A stretch of 5,453 nucleotides of DNA. Origin: Bryobacterales bacterium. GTDB lineage: Bacteria; Acidobacteriota; Terriglobia; Bryobacterales; Bryobacteraceae. Below, piece after piece: positions 1-4,765 of this stretch. Each line of letters begins with the position of its first letter. Position 1 is the first letter of the stretch. A program made the position numbers and the translations under genes. The notes beneath the pieces are model-generated. The model saw only the letters and a program-made list of their open reading frames with translations. It made no database searches and had not been told where the DNA came from. The DNA lies in NCBI GenBank assembly GCA_003132905.1, contig PKZC01000222.1, positions 212-5,664 on the forward strand. The letters run 5' to 3'.

Positions 1-231
1 CCGACCGATCCGCGGCTTTGGGGCCCGTGGCCGGTCGGCGGCATGGACGAAAACTGGGCGGCGGCCGGCGTCATTCAACGCCGCGGCAATGTCTGGCTGG
101 TGCAGAACGCGCTGCCCTGCATGCCGTGCCAACTCGAAGGCTGCGAACGGCGGCTCGATAGTTACAGCCGATGCCTCGATGAGTTGTCATCGGAGCAAGT
201 CATTGCTGCAGTGGATCAGGCGCTAAGATAA
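1..231 (+). CDS. Glycosyltransferase family 9 (heptosyltransferase-like), C-terminal part; gene starts before the window
   Basis: Open from the first base in frame 1 and ending with TAA, this gives the last 76 residues of a longer protein. It starts with TDPRLWGPW (residues 2-10), which resembles the 'GPTDP..WGP' segment near the donor-sugar site of GT9 enzymes. A cysteine-rich stretch follows: C40, C43, C48 and C58 in the fragment, as in LPCMPC..EGC. Many GT9 members have a similar CxPC...C...C block late in the protein. The end, SSEQVIAAVDQAL, matches the usual closing helix ('..eeVl.a...lL'). Family members transfer heptose or another sugar from a nucleotide donor onto LPS core or related glycans in the cytoplasm. 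The N-terminal acceptor domain lies outside the window, so substrate and length are unknown. Its neighbours are also glycan genes, which supports the call. An in-frame ATG at 43 is internal, because homology continues upstream of it. Confidence 0.85.
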   Translation, partial: PTDPRLWGPWPVGGMDENWAAAGVIQRRGNVWLVQNALPCMPCQLEGCERRLDSYSRCLDELSSEQVIAAVDQALR

Positions 232-245
232 TTCAATTGAAGTTT

Positions 246-392
246 ATGTTACCTGTGATTGCGGAATTTTTCGGGGTACCGCTTGCCGGCGCAAGAGCTC
301 TTGCTCAGAATTTGCAGAATCGACTTAAGTGGCAGACTCGCACTCAATTTTTCCCCTCTACCCCCGATTTTACTGGGGTCTCTCCATTTTAA
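246..392 (+). CDS. Doubtful 48-codon open frame downstream of the GT9 gene
   Basis: An ATG at 246, 14 bases after the GT9 stop, opens a frame of 48 residues beginning MLPVIAEFFGVPLAGARAL and ending in TAA. The first 25 residues look somewhat protein-like (hydrophobic and small residues, then an Ala/Leu/Asn/Gln stretch). The rest (WQTRTQFFPSTPDFTG) does not suggest a known domain. Only a weak GAAG lies upstream, about 4 bases from the ATG, so translation signals are poor. It could be the start of a gene broken downstream or chance. I do not recognise it and give no function. Confidence 0.12.
   Translation: MLPVIAEFFGVPLAGARALAQNLQNRLKWQTRTQFFPSTPDFTGVSPF
262..273 (+). repeat. Direct repeat CGGAATTTTTCG, copy 1
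   Basis: An exact 12-base word that recurs at 450-461, 188 bases downstream in the same orientation and within the same gene-free stretch. Flanks of the two copies differ. No function is evident. Confidence 0.5.
282..304. repeat. Nested palindromes able to form two alternative hairpins
   Basis: CTTGC (282-286), GCAAG (291-295) and CTTGC (300-304) are arranged so that the middle arm can pair with either flank, giving two mutually exclusive 5-base stems with 4-base loops. Positions 291-304 are a perfect 14-base palindrome (GCAAGAGCTCTTGC). It sits about 50 bases after the GT9 stop. No T-run follows, so it is not a standard intrinsic terminator, though it could protect or shape the 3' end of a transcript. 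Confidence 0.45.
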
Positions 393-449
393 TGGGAGGT
401 TTTATTGAGGCGGCCAATCGATATGCGGGGCCCCCCGGAGCGCACATAA

Positions 450-461
450 CGGAATTTTTCG
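450..461 (+). repeat. Direct repeat CGGAATTTTTCG, copy 2
   Basis: Second exact copy of the 12-base word found at 262-273. The bases around it (ACATAA before, ATAACGG after) are unlike those around the first copy, so the similarity does not extend. Confidence 0.5.
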
Positions 462-831
462 ATAACGGTTGGCTTTGGTCTGTTGGCCCTTCGCTTTGGG
501 AAGAGAGCCATGCGAGGTCAACGCCAAAAGTCGAAGCGAATACCTCAAAGGCCGATTGATGGCGGCGGTTCGTCCGACAAAGCTGACCCCAGTGCTCTGC
601 CGGCCAGGCCGTGAACCGCTATGGCCACCGCCTGGCAAGTTGCCGCCAAACGTTTCAATGCACAAAGTCACCGTTGACGAAGCGCAAGAAGGACATGATC
701 TCACGTCGAAGAGATCGCTGCCTCTGACTTTTCGGAGCGCCCCTCTCAATTTAGGTTCAACAAAAACCGGTCATAATCCGCCGATTAATATTTAGGCAGC
801 GTAGTCTTTTTTGCGTGGTCAAGATTCTAAA

Positions 832-855
832 GTGATGCACCGACAATGGTGCCAC
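832..855 (-). terminator. Possible weak terminator hairpin after the GT2 gene
   Basis: Read on the minus strand, this begins 7 bases past the GT2 stop codon. GTG + GCACC (855-848) can pair with GGTGC + CAC (841-832) around a 6-base loop, with a 2-base bulge. Only a short TTT follows before the run is broken (TTTAG), so termination strength is doubtful. Its position at the end of the minus-strand gene set fits a transcript end. Confidence 0.3.
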
Positions 856-862
856 CCGCTAT

Positions 863-1747
863 CTAATGTTCGCGTCCAGCCGTCATGGCGGCCCATACGC
901 TCCGCCACTGGACAATCTCTTCCGCCGGCACTGGAAAATATCTTCGTTTGATCAACAGATTTTGCAAGTCGAGGCCAATCGCTACGGCGTCCACGGCACA
1001 TTTCGCGACTTGCGCCAATATCGCCGACATGGCGTGAGCGTATTGACCAGACTTTCTTCCCTCCGTCCATATCGCACGAGAAAATAGCGCCCGGCCCTTG
1101 ATGCTTTTTCCAAGGTCCAAATCCTGCTGCCGATATCCGAGCAGGACAGCATCGACGCTGGCAAAACGGCTGGTCGCGGCCGTGCGCAGCAACAATTCCT
1201 GATCTTGTGCCTTGAACATACGCTCGTTGTATCGGTGTTTCCGGAACCACGCTGCCCTTCCGCACCAGGTCGGATGAGGAAAGCGAAATCCTGATAGCGG
1301 GCGAGAGGTGATGCCGGCGTGATCAATGGCTACCGGGAATATTCCCACAGGGTCGCCATCTCCCCTAAAGACGAGCGCCTTGCAAGCAACCACGTCCAGG
1401 CTCGACTCTGACCGCAATAAAGCAACCTGCGCGGCGAGACGCTGCGGATAGCTGATGTCATCTGCGTCCATGCGGGCGATAAACTCTCCGCGGGCAAGAC
1501 GGACTGCCTCATTTAATCGACACGCCAACCCTCTTGACTCCTCGTGTCGAATAATCCGAATGCGCGGATCGCCAAATGTGGCCGCGCGCGCCGCGCTATC
1601 GTCACGTGATCCATCGTCAATGAGGACAAGCTCCCAGTCGGTCAATGTTTGCCAAATGATAGACCGAATCGCGGAGTTCAAGGTGGCCGCGCTATCGCGC
1701 ATCGACATGATTATCGACACAATTGGAACTGGAGAGAGATCACCCAA
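863..1747 (-). CDS. Family 2 glycosyltransferase (GT-A fold)
   Basis: Predicted protein of 294 residues. It opens with a hydrophobic strand VPIVSIIMSMRDS (7-19), as in the 'P.VSVImp.yN' start of GT2 enzymes. LVLIDDGSRDDS (40-51) is the nucleotide-binding segment, RGLACRLNEAV (72-82) is also typical, and ARMDADD (91-97) carries the metal-binding DxD motif. FPHPTW (156-161) and AQDQELLLR (180-188, the usual 'ED..l..R' position, with D182/E184) complete the catalytic domain. About 100 residues follow without clear transmembrane segments, so the enzyme is probably cytosolic or peripheral. The frame is open back to 1996, but the start is placed at TTG 1747: AGAGG (1757-1761) lies 9 bases before it, the domain starts just after it, and any earlier start would run into the upstream glycosyltransferase gene, which ends at 1797. 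It would transfer a sugar from a nucleotide donor to a glycan intermediate; donor and acceptor are not predictable. Last gene of the minus-strand set. Confidence 0.88.
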   Translation of the reverse strand: MGDLSPVPIVSIIMSMRDSAATLNSAIRSIIWQTLTDWELVLIDDGSRDDSAARAATFGDPRIRIIRHEESRGLACRLNEAVRLARGEFIARMDADDISYPQRLAAQVALLRSESSLDVVACKALVFRGDGDPVGIFPVAIDHAGITSRPLSGFRFPHPTWCGRAAWFRKHRYNERMFKAQDQELLLRTAATSRFASVDAVLLGYRQQDLDLGKSIKGRALFSRAIWTEGRKSGQYAHAMSAILAQVAKCAVDAVAIGLDLQNLLIKRRYFPVPAEEIVQWRSVWAAMTAGREH

Positions 1748-1796
1748 GTGACATTGCCTCTGAGTATTTTGACTGATCGCCAGCGCAAATAGTAGG

Positions 1797-3017
1797 TCAA
1801 CTTTCGCGGTAAAAAAAACGTCCTGGAAAGCCCGCTGCTCGAAACGTTCGGTCGCCACACACGCGCCAGGAGAACTCATATGCCAGCCGCCGCAGTGCGC
1901 GCCAGAAAAGCCTGCGATGGGCGAATTCACCGCCTGCGCCCCGCAATGTATCGAGGACGCGGCGCAAGGCGATCCCTCCGCGATGCCGCTCCACAAGCTT
2001 CAGGAGCAGATCGGATTTGAGCGCCCACGGTTGCTTGTGCCGTTCGCCGGCGATCTCCAGCGCTCGCTGCAGAATCGGCGCAAACCGCGCCTCGTACAGG
2101 TGCTCGCGCCGAACCCGTTGGTGTCCCGCCTGCGCTATGGCGTCGCGCTCGTCGGGATGATTCAGGAAATAGCGGATCTTCTCCGCCGCCTCGTCATCGT
2201 CACGATACGTGATCATCTCCGTACCGATACGGAAATACTGCGCGAGGCTCTCGCTCTCCTCGCTCAAGAGAAAACCGCCGGCGCCGGGCACTTCGAATGT
2301 CCGCGCTTTGATCTGCCGGCTGCGCGCAATGCTGCTTCCGGACAATTGGAGGCCAGAATCGGCGAAATTCAGCGACACCCGCGACGATCGATAAATCCGG
2401 TCGACATCGCGTGAGTCGACCGGCCCGCGCTCCCAGCCATGGCCGAAACACGTCACGTCTATGCCCCTGCGCGCCATCGCCTGCACGCGCGCCCGCCGGT
2501 TCCCGTAAGCCGCCCCAACAAAACTCACGTCGTATTCACATGCGCTTGAGGGCAGCGGCTCCGCCAAGCGGGACGAGGCCACCGCCCATTGGGACACGAT
2601 CATGTTGTCAATTCTTAATTTCTTAGCTTCTGCCAAGACGGGGGCATGCGTCGTCACATGGAGATCGACGTGCTTGGCCAGATAGCGTGTGAACTGCCAG
2701 AATTTCCACGAATCGTCGGTGCCCCAGTTGACGACTGCGGCAGGGGTTCTGCTCCTGATCAAGTCGAGAGTTTCCAGCCAAACTTCGTAACTCATGAGGA
2801 CACAGAAAATGACGTCGGGTTGAAAGGCTTGAATATGCTCGATCAAGCGGAGGTTGAGGTCGGCGAAATCGCGGTACTGGCCACGATCGAAGGAATCGAA
2901 CAGTTCGACCTGGTGCCCCAGCGCCGCAAATGCAGGCAGGAAATTGGCATGCTCGTAGCCTTCGCCCCGCGGCGCGTCTCCGTAAGCATAGCGCCCGAAT
3001 AGGCAGAGGATTTTCAT
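1797..3017 (-). CDS. CgeB-like glycosyltransferase (GT-B fold, glycosyltransferase family 1-type C-terminal domain)
   Basis: Predicted protein of 406 residues. The N-terminal half starts MKILCLFGRYAYGDAPRGEG, a Rossmann-type strand, and contains FQPDVIFCVLM (65-75) and NWGTDDSWKFWQFT (97-110). This arrangement is known from CgeB/DUF3880-type enzymes, where a 'W..DD' segment follows the third strand. The C-terminal domain begins near YDVSFVGAAYGNRRARV (162-178). It carries SRVSLNFADSG (212-222) and IKARTFEVPGAGGFLLSE (236-253), the 'K.RtFEi...Ggfll' motif expected to hold the nucleotide-sugar. It continues through YRDDDEAAEKIRYFLNHPDE (271-290) to a closing helix near 305-320. The last 85 or so residues are Arg-rich with aromatic residues and unlike the core domain; they might contact membrane or a partner. 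The frame is open to 3101, but ATG 3017 is chosen because AGAAG (3025-3029) precedes it by 7 bases and the earlier part would overlap the upstream gene. That gene stops only 10 bases before, so the two are probably co-translated. Confidence 0.85.
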   Translation of the reverse strand: MKILCLFGRYAYGDAPRGEGYEHANFLPAFAALGHQVELFDSFDRGQYRDFADLNLRLIEHIQAFQPDVIFCVLMSYEVWLETLDLIRSRTPAAVVNWGTDDSWKFWQFTRYLAKHVDLHVTTHAPVLAEAKKLRIDNMIVSQWAVASSRLAEPLPSSACEYDVSFVGAAYGNRRARVQAMARRGIDVTCFGHGWERGPVDSRDVDRIYRSSRVSLNFADSGLQLSGSSIARSRQIKARTFEVPGAGGFLLSEESESLAQYFRIGTEMITYRDDDEAAEKIRYFLNHPDERDAIAQAGHQRVRREHLYEARFAPILQRALEIAGERHKQPWALKSDLLLKLVERHRGGIALRRVLDTLRGAGGEFAHRRLFWRALRRLAYEFSWRVCGDRTFRAAGFPGRFFYRES

Positions 3018-3027
3018 AGGAGCACTT

Positions 3028-3705
3028 CTAGAGGTTAGTTTTCTCGCGCCACAATTCCCAAACAAATGGAAAATCAAAAATTTTATTATGGGTCTCACCA
3101 AGTCGGATCTGAATTTGCTCTCGTCTTTGCACGCAATTCAACGGTCCCTTATGAAATTGCACAAGAATGAACCGGATACCGCCAACTTTTCCCGTTGACA
3201 GCAATTTCTCCAGAATTTCGAACTCCGCACCTTCGACATTCAATTTCAAACATCCGAGTCCAGTTGAAAAGCGCTCGTCGATAAATTGGTGAACGTCAAC
3301 CAATCGAACTTCAATCCTCGCGGAGGCCGATGCCGGGCCCATCAGAGTGGAGCCTTCATCGCAAAGGTTCAGGGCCATGCATCCCGTCTGGTCACTTAAG
3401 GCCGCTTCAATAACCTCAACGCGATCATTCGCATTATAGCGATTGCGCAGCCGCGCCGCATAAGGAGGATTGGGTTCAAAGATGACGACCTTTGCGCCGT
3501 AGCGGCAGAGCATTTCATCCGTCCACTCGCCGCGAAATCCGCCCGCGTCGACGATCCAATCGGCAGAGCTCAACGCGAAGTTTTCGACCAATAAGGCCCC
3601 TCCACGATGGCGATAAAAATCACCTAGCGCGCCTCGCCGTAATCGATGTCTCAAATCGATGCCTCGATCTAGCAAGGCTTTAAGGCGTATCAGTATTCTC
3701 ACCAA
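3028..3705 (-). CDS. FkbM-family SAM-dependent methyltransferase
   Basis: Predicted protein of 225 residues. After a basic N-terminal region it shows WIVDAGGFRGEWTDEM (50-65), the glycine-rich SAM-binding motif, and VVIFEPNPPYAARL (73-86), whose EPNP is a hallmark of the FkbM family. VEVIEAALSDQTG (96-108) follows, then LKLNVEGAEFEILEKLL (153-169), matching the family's 'lKiDvEGaE..vL.g', and FILVQFH (179-185). FkbM proteins O-methylate hydroxyl groups, and many relatives sit in polysaccharide clusters where they methylate sugars; that role is inferred here. The start is TTG 3705 with GGAG (3712-3715) 6 bases upstream. The next codon, GTG 3702, is nearly as good (9 bases) and would shorten the protein by one residue. 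The stop codon overlaps the ribosome binding site of the next gene, which suggests translational coupling. Length is near the lower end for the family but the core is complete. Confidence 0.87.
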   Translation of the reverse strand: MVRILIRLKALLDRGIDLRHRLRRGALGDFYRHRGGALLVENFALSSADWIVDAGGFRGEWTDEMLCRYGAKVVIFEPNPPYAARLRNRYNANDRVEVIEAALSDQTGCMALNLCDEGSTLMGPASASARIEVRLVDVHQFIDERFSTGLGCLKLNVEGAEFEILEKLLSTGKVGGIRFILVQFHKGPLNCVQRREQIQIRLGETHNKIFDFPFVWELWREKTNL

Positions 3706-3758
3706 CTTTTACTCCAAGGGTCGTGGGCTATGCGCGCAATGGGACATAATTCGTGGCC

Positions 3759-3795
3759 ATTTGGCGGCATGTAGAAAAACATATTTCGGCCAAAT
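3759..3795 (-). repeat. Two-tier inverted repeat between the two methyltransferase genes
   Basis: ATTTGGC (3759-3765) and GCCAAAT (3789-3795) are exact reverse complements. Inside them ATGT (3769-3772) and ACAT (3779-3782) can form a second short stem around AGAAAA. It lies in the 106-base gap before the FkbM gene, the longest gap within the minus-strand set. No T-run follows on the minus strand, so it is not a typical terminator. It could be an RNA processing or stability element, a protein-binding site or chance. Confidence 0.4.
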
Positions 3796-3811
3796 ACCGG
3801 CGCACGCTCGC

Positions 3812-4600
3812 CTAGGCATCCGCGCCAAATGCGTATTTTTCATCGTCCAGCGCTGGGCCTTCACCTTTCCTGACTTTGTACACGCCTTTCCCGACACGCA
3901 GGACGTTATCGGGCGAAATACCGATGGCGGCGAACATCTGTTCGATCTCGCGGGACACAAAATATCGCTGATAGTGGTGGCTGCCGAACCAATCGTAAGC
4001 ATTGAAGCGGGCGTTTCGAAACCCGGCCTCCCGGCCCGACTTGCGGGCCATGAATATCGGCGCGAACAGCACGGCCATGGACCATAACACCTCGTTCGGC
4101 AAGCGCTTCAGCACCTGCCGGACTGGTTCCAGTATTATGGTTGCCGGCGTCACCATATAGAAAGTGACCAAGAGTTCACCACGGTCGTTGAGGTTATCGA
4201 CCAAGCGTTTGAGAACTTTCAGCGGCTCCGCGGTGTGTTGAATGGCGCCAACGAGATAAATGAAATCCGCGGCGAAGACGACCTGCGCCGCATCGCCCTG
4301 AACTGTTTCGATCCGCGGGTCATCAGCAAATTTTCGCCGTTGATAGTCGGCCGCAGGAAGAGACAGCTCGACCGAAATAATCTCTTTGGCCTTCGTGAGC
4401 TGGCTCAGCGCCCAGACGTGGCGCCCGTTTCCCGAACAGACATCCGCCACGACCTTGCCGTCGTGATGATCGTGCCAAAGCCCAATGTCCCTGAACAGCC
4501 GGTGATAGGCCGTGCGCGTGCTGTCGGTGACCGTCCGCTCGGTCCATTCCCAGCCGAATGATTCGACGGATTCCTGCGATTGGGAGTCAATTTGATTCAT
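3812..4600 (-). CDS. Class I SAM-dependent methyltransferase, Methyltransf_11-like
   Basis: Predicted protein of 262 residues. The N-terminal segment ESFGWEWTERTVTDS (13-27) leads into the SAM-binding strand VVADVCSGNGRHVWAL (50-65; motif I D53, G57, G59). The acidic end of strand 2 is ISVELS (75-80, E78), then VQGDAAQV (100-107, motif II D103) and YLVGAIQHTAEP (115-126), matching the 'g.lhHt.dp' segment of Methyltransf_11-type enzymes. GELLVTFYM forms the next strand. The C-terminal part has FNAYDWFGSHHYQRYFVSRE, similar to a cap region where many sugar or small-molecule methyltransferases end with 'yDw..p.y....s.eEv..wf...Gf'. Its acceptor is unknown; a glycan precursor is inferred from the neighbours. 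ATG 4600 is chosen because GAGGA (4606-4610) lies 5 bases upstream. A TTG at 4621 would add 7 residues without a good ribosome binding site. First gene of the minus-strand set. Confidence 0.85.
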   Translation of the reverse strand: MNQIDSQSQESVESFGWEWTERTVTDSTRTAYHRLFRDIGLWHDHHDGKVVADVCSGNGRHVWALSQLTKAKEIISVELSLPAADYQRRKFADDPRIETVQGDAAQVVFAADFIYLVGAIQHTAEPLKVLKRLVDNLNDRGELLVTFYMVTPATIILEPVRQVLKRLPNEVLWSMAVLFAPIFMARKSGREAGFRNARFNAYDWFGSHHYQRYFVSREIEQMFAAIGISPDNVLRVGKGVYKVRKGEGPALDDEKYAFGADA

Positions 4601-4680
4601 GAAAGTCCTCGAGCAACGCAAAGTTTGCGGGATGCAAGCCCGCGTACGCCAACCATAAGTGTATTCCGAGAAAAGTTTGG

Positions 4681-4690
4681 CATATAGCGC
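4681..4690 (+). repeat. Near-repeat CATATAGCGC, copy 1
   Basis: Matches CATATAGTGC at 4731-4740 in 9 of 10 bases, in the same orientation. The two begin exactly 50 bases apart, about five turns of DNA, and flank the inverted repeat at 4703-4723. A pair of regulator sites is possible but unproven. Confidence 0.35.
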
Positions 4691-4702
4691 GACCCATGGT
4701 AG

Positions 4703-4723
4703 GCTGATGATCTTTATATCAGC
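4703..4723. promoter_or_regulatory. Inverted repeat GCTGAT-N9-ATCAGC, possible operator
   Basis: GCTGAT (4703-4708) and ATCAGC (4718-4723) are exact reverse complements separated by 9 bases, a layout typical of sites bound by dimeric regulators. It overlaps the TATAAA box on the minus strand and lies between the two CATATAG repeats in the middle of the divergent region. No regulator gene is present in the window. The arms are short, so chance is a real alternative. Confidence 0.3.
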
Positions 4724-4730
4724 ATCTCGA

Positions 4731-4740
4731 CATATAGTGC
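4731..4740 (+). repeat. Near-repeat CATATAGTGC, copy 2
   Basis: Second copy of the 10-base near-repeat (one mismatch to 4681-4690). Its TATAGT (4733-4738) also resembles a -10 box for the plus-strand acyltransferase, whose start lies 28 bases on, but no clear -35 box is found 16-18 bases before it. Confidence 0.35.
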
Positions 4741-4765
4741 AGCAAACCGTGCCAGGTTCGGAGAC

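Larger units (their letters stand above)
232..862. other. 631-base stretch without a recognisable gene between two convergent genes
   Basis: This lies between the end of the GT9 gene (+) and the end of the GT2 gene (-). The frames open here (for example 329-559 +, 469-795 + and 402-749 -) use GTG or TTG starts, lack a convincing ribosome binding site and give low-complexity, Pro/Arg/Ser-rich translations that match no family I know. The stretch holds a 14-base palindrome at 291-304, a repeated 12-mer (262-273 and 450-461), a GGGGCCCC palindrome at 427-434 and a terminator-like hairpin at 832-855. It may be decayed coding sequence, a dispersed noncoding repeat or simply spacer; the sequence alone does not decide. 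Confidence 0.5.
4601..4765. promoter_or_regulatory. Divergent intergenic region expected to hold promoters for both directions
   Basis: 165 bases separate the starts of the minus-strand methyltransferase and the plus-strand acyltransferase, so at least one promoter in each direction is expected. It is more AT-rich than the flanking genes between 4660 and 4745. On the minus strand TATAAA (4718-4713) resembles a -10 box, but I see no good -35 at the right distance. On the plus strand TTGGCA (4677-4682) resembles a -35 box, with only a weak TAGGCT 17 bases on. A small hairpin, GCGGG (4628-4632) with CCCGC (4640-4644), would lie in the leader of the minus-strand transcript. The specific promoter boxes are guesses. 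Confidence 0.45.

Noticed and set aside
402..749. 115-codon minus-strand open frame
   Set aside because: TTG start without a clear ribosome binding site, Gly/Ser/Arg-rich translation and no recognisable motif. It might be part of a decayed element, but I cannot support that.
469..795. 108-codon plus-strand open frame with TTG start
   Set aside because: No ribosome binding site, low-complexity Pro/Arg-rich translation, no known family, and a competing minus-strand frame of similar length (402-749). Not convincing as a gene.
806..813. T-run on the plus strand as a terminator for the GT9 transcript
   Set aside because: No stable stem lies immediately before it and it is more than 570 bases after the GT9 stop.
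863..1326. Overlapping minus-strand and plus-strand frames of 73-148 codons inside the GT2 gene
   Set aside because: All are in other frames of a gene with clear GT2 motifs, and their translations show no family features.
1748..1996. Upstream extension of the GT2 frame by 83 codons
   Set aside because: It overlaps the 3' end of the CgeB-like gene by 200 bases in another frame, its translation is Cys/Ser/Gly-rich and unlike the family, and a ribosome binding site sits just before TTG 1747.
1917..2414. 165-codon plus-strand open frame
   Set aside because: It lies entirely antisense to the CgeB-like gene, has no recognisable domain, and is explained by the high GC of that gene.
3018..3101. Upstream extension of the CgeB-like frame by 28 codons
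   Set aside because: It overlaps the end of the FkbM gene, and the natural Rossmann strand begins at ATG 3017 with AGAAG at the right distance.
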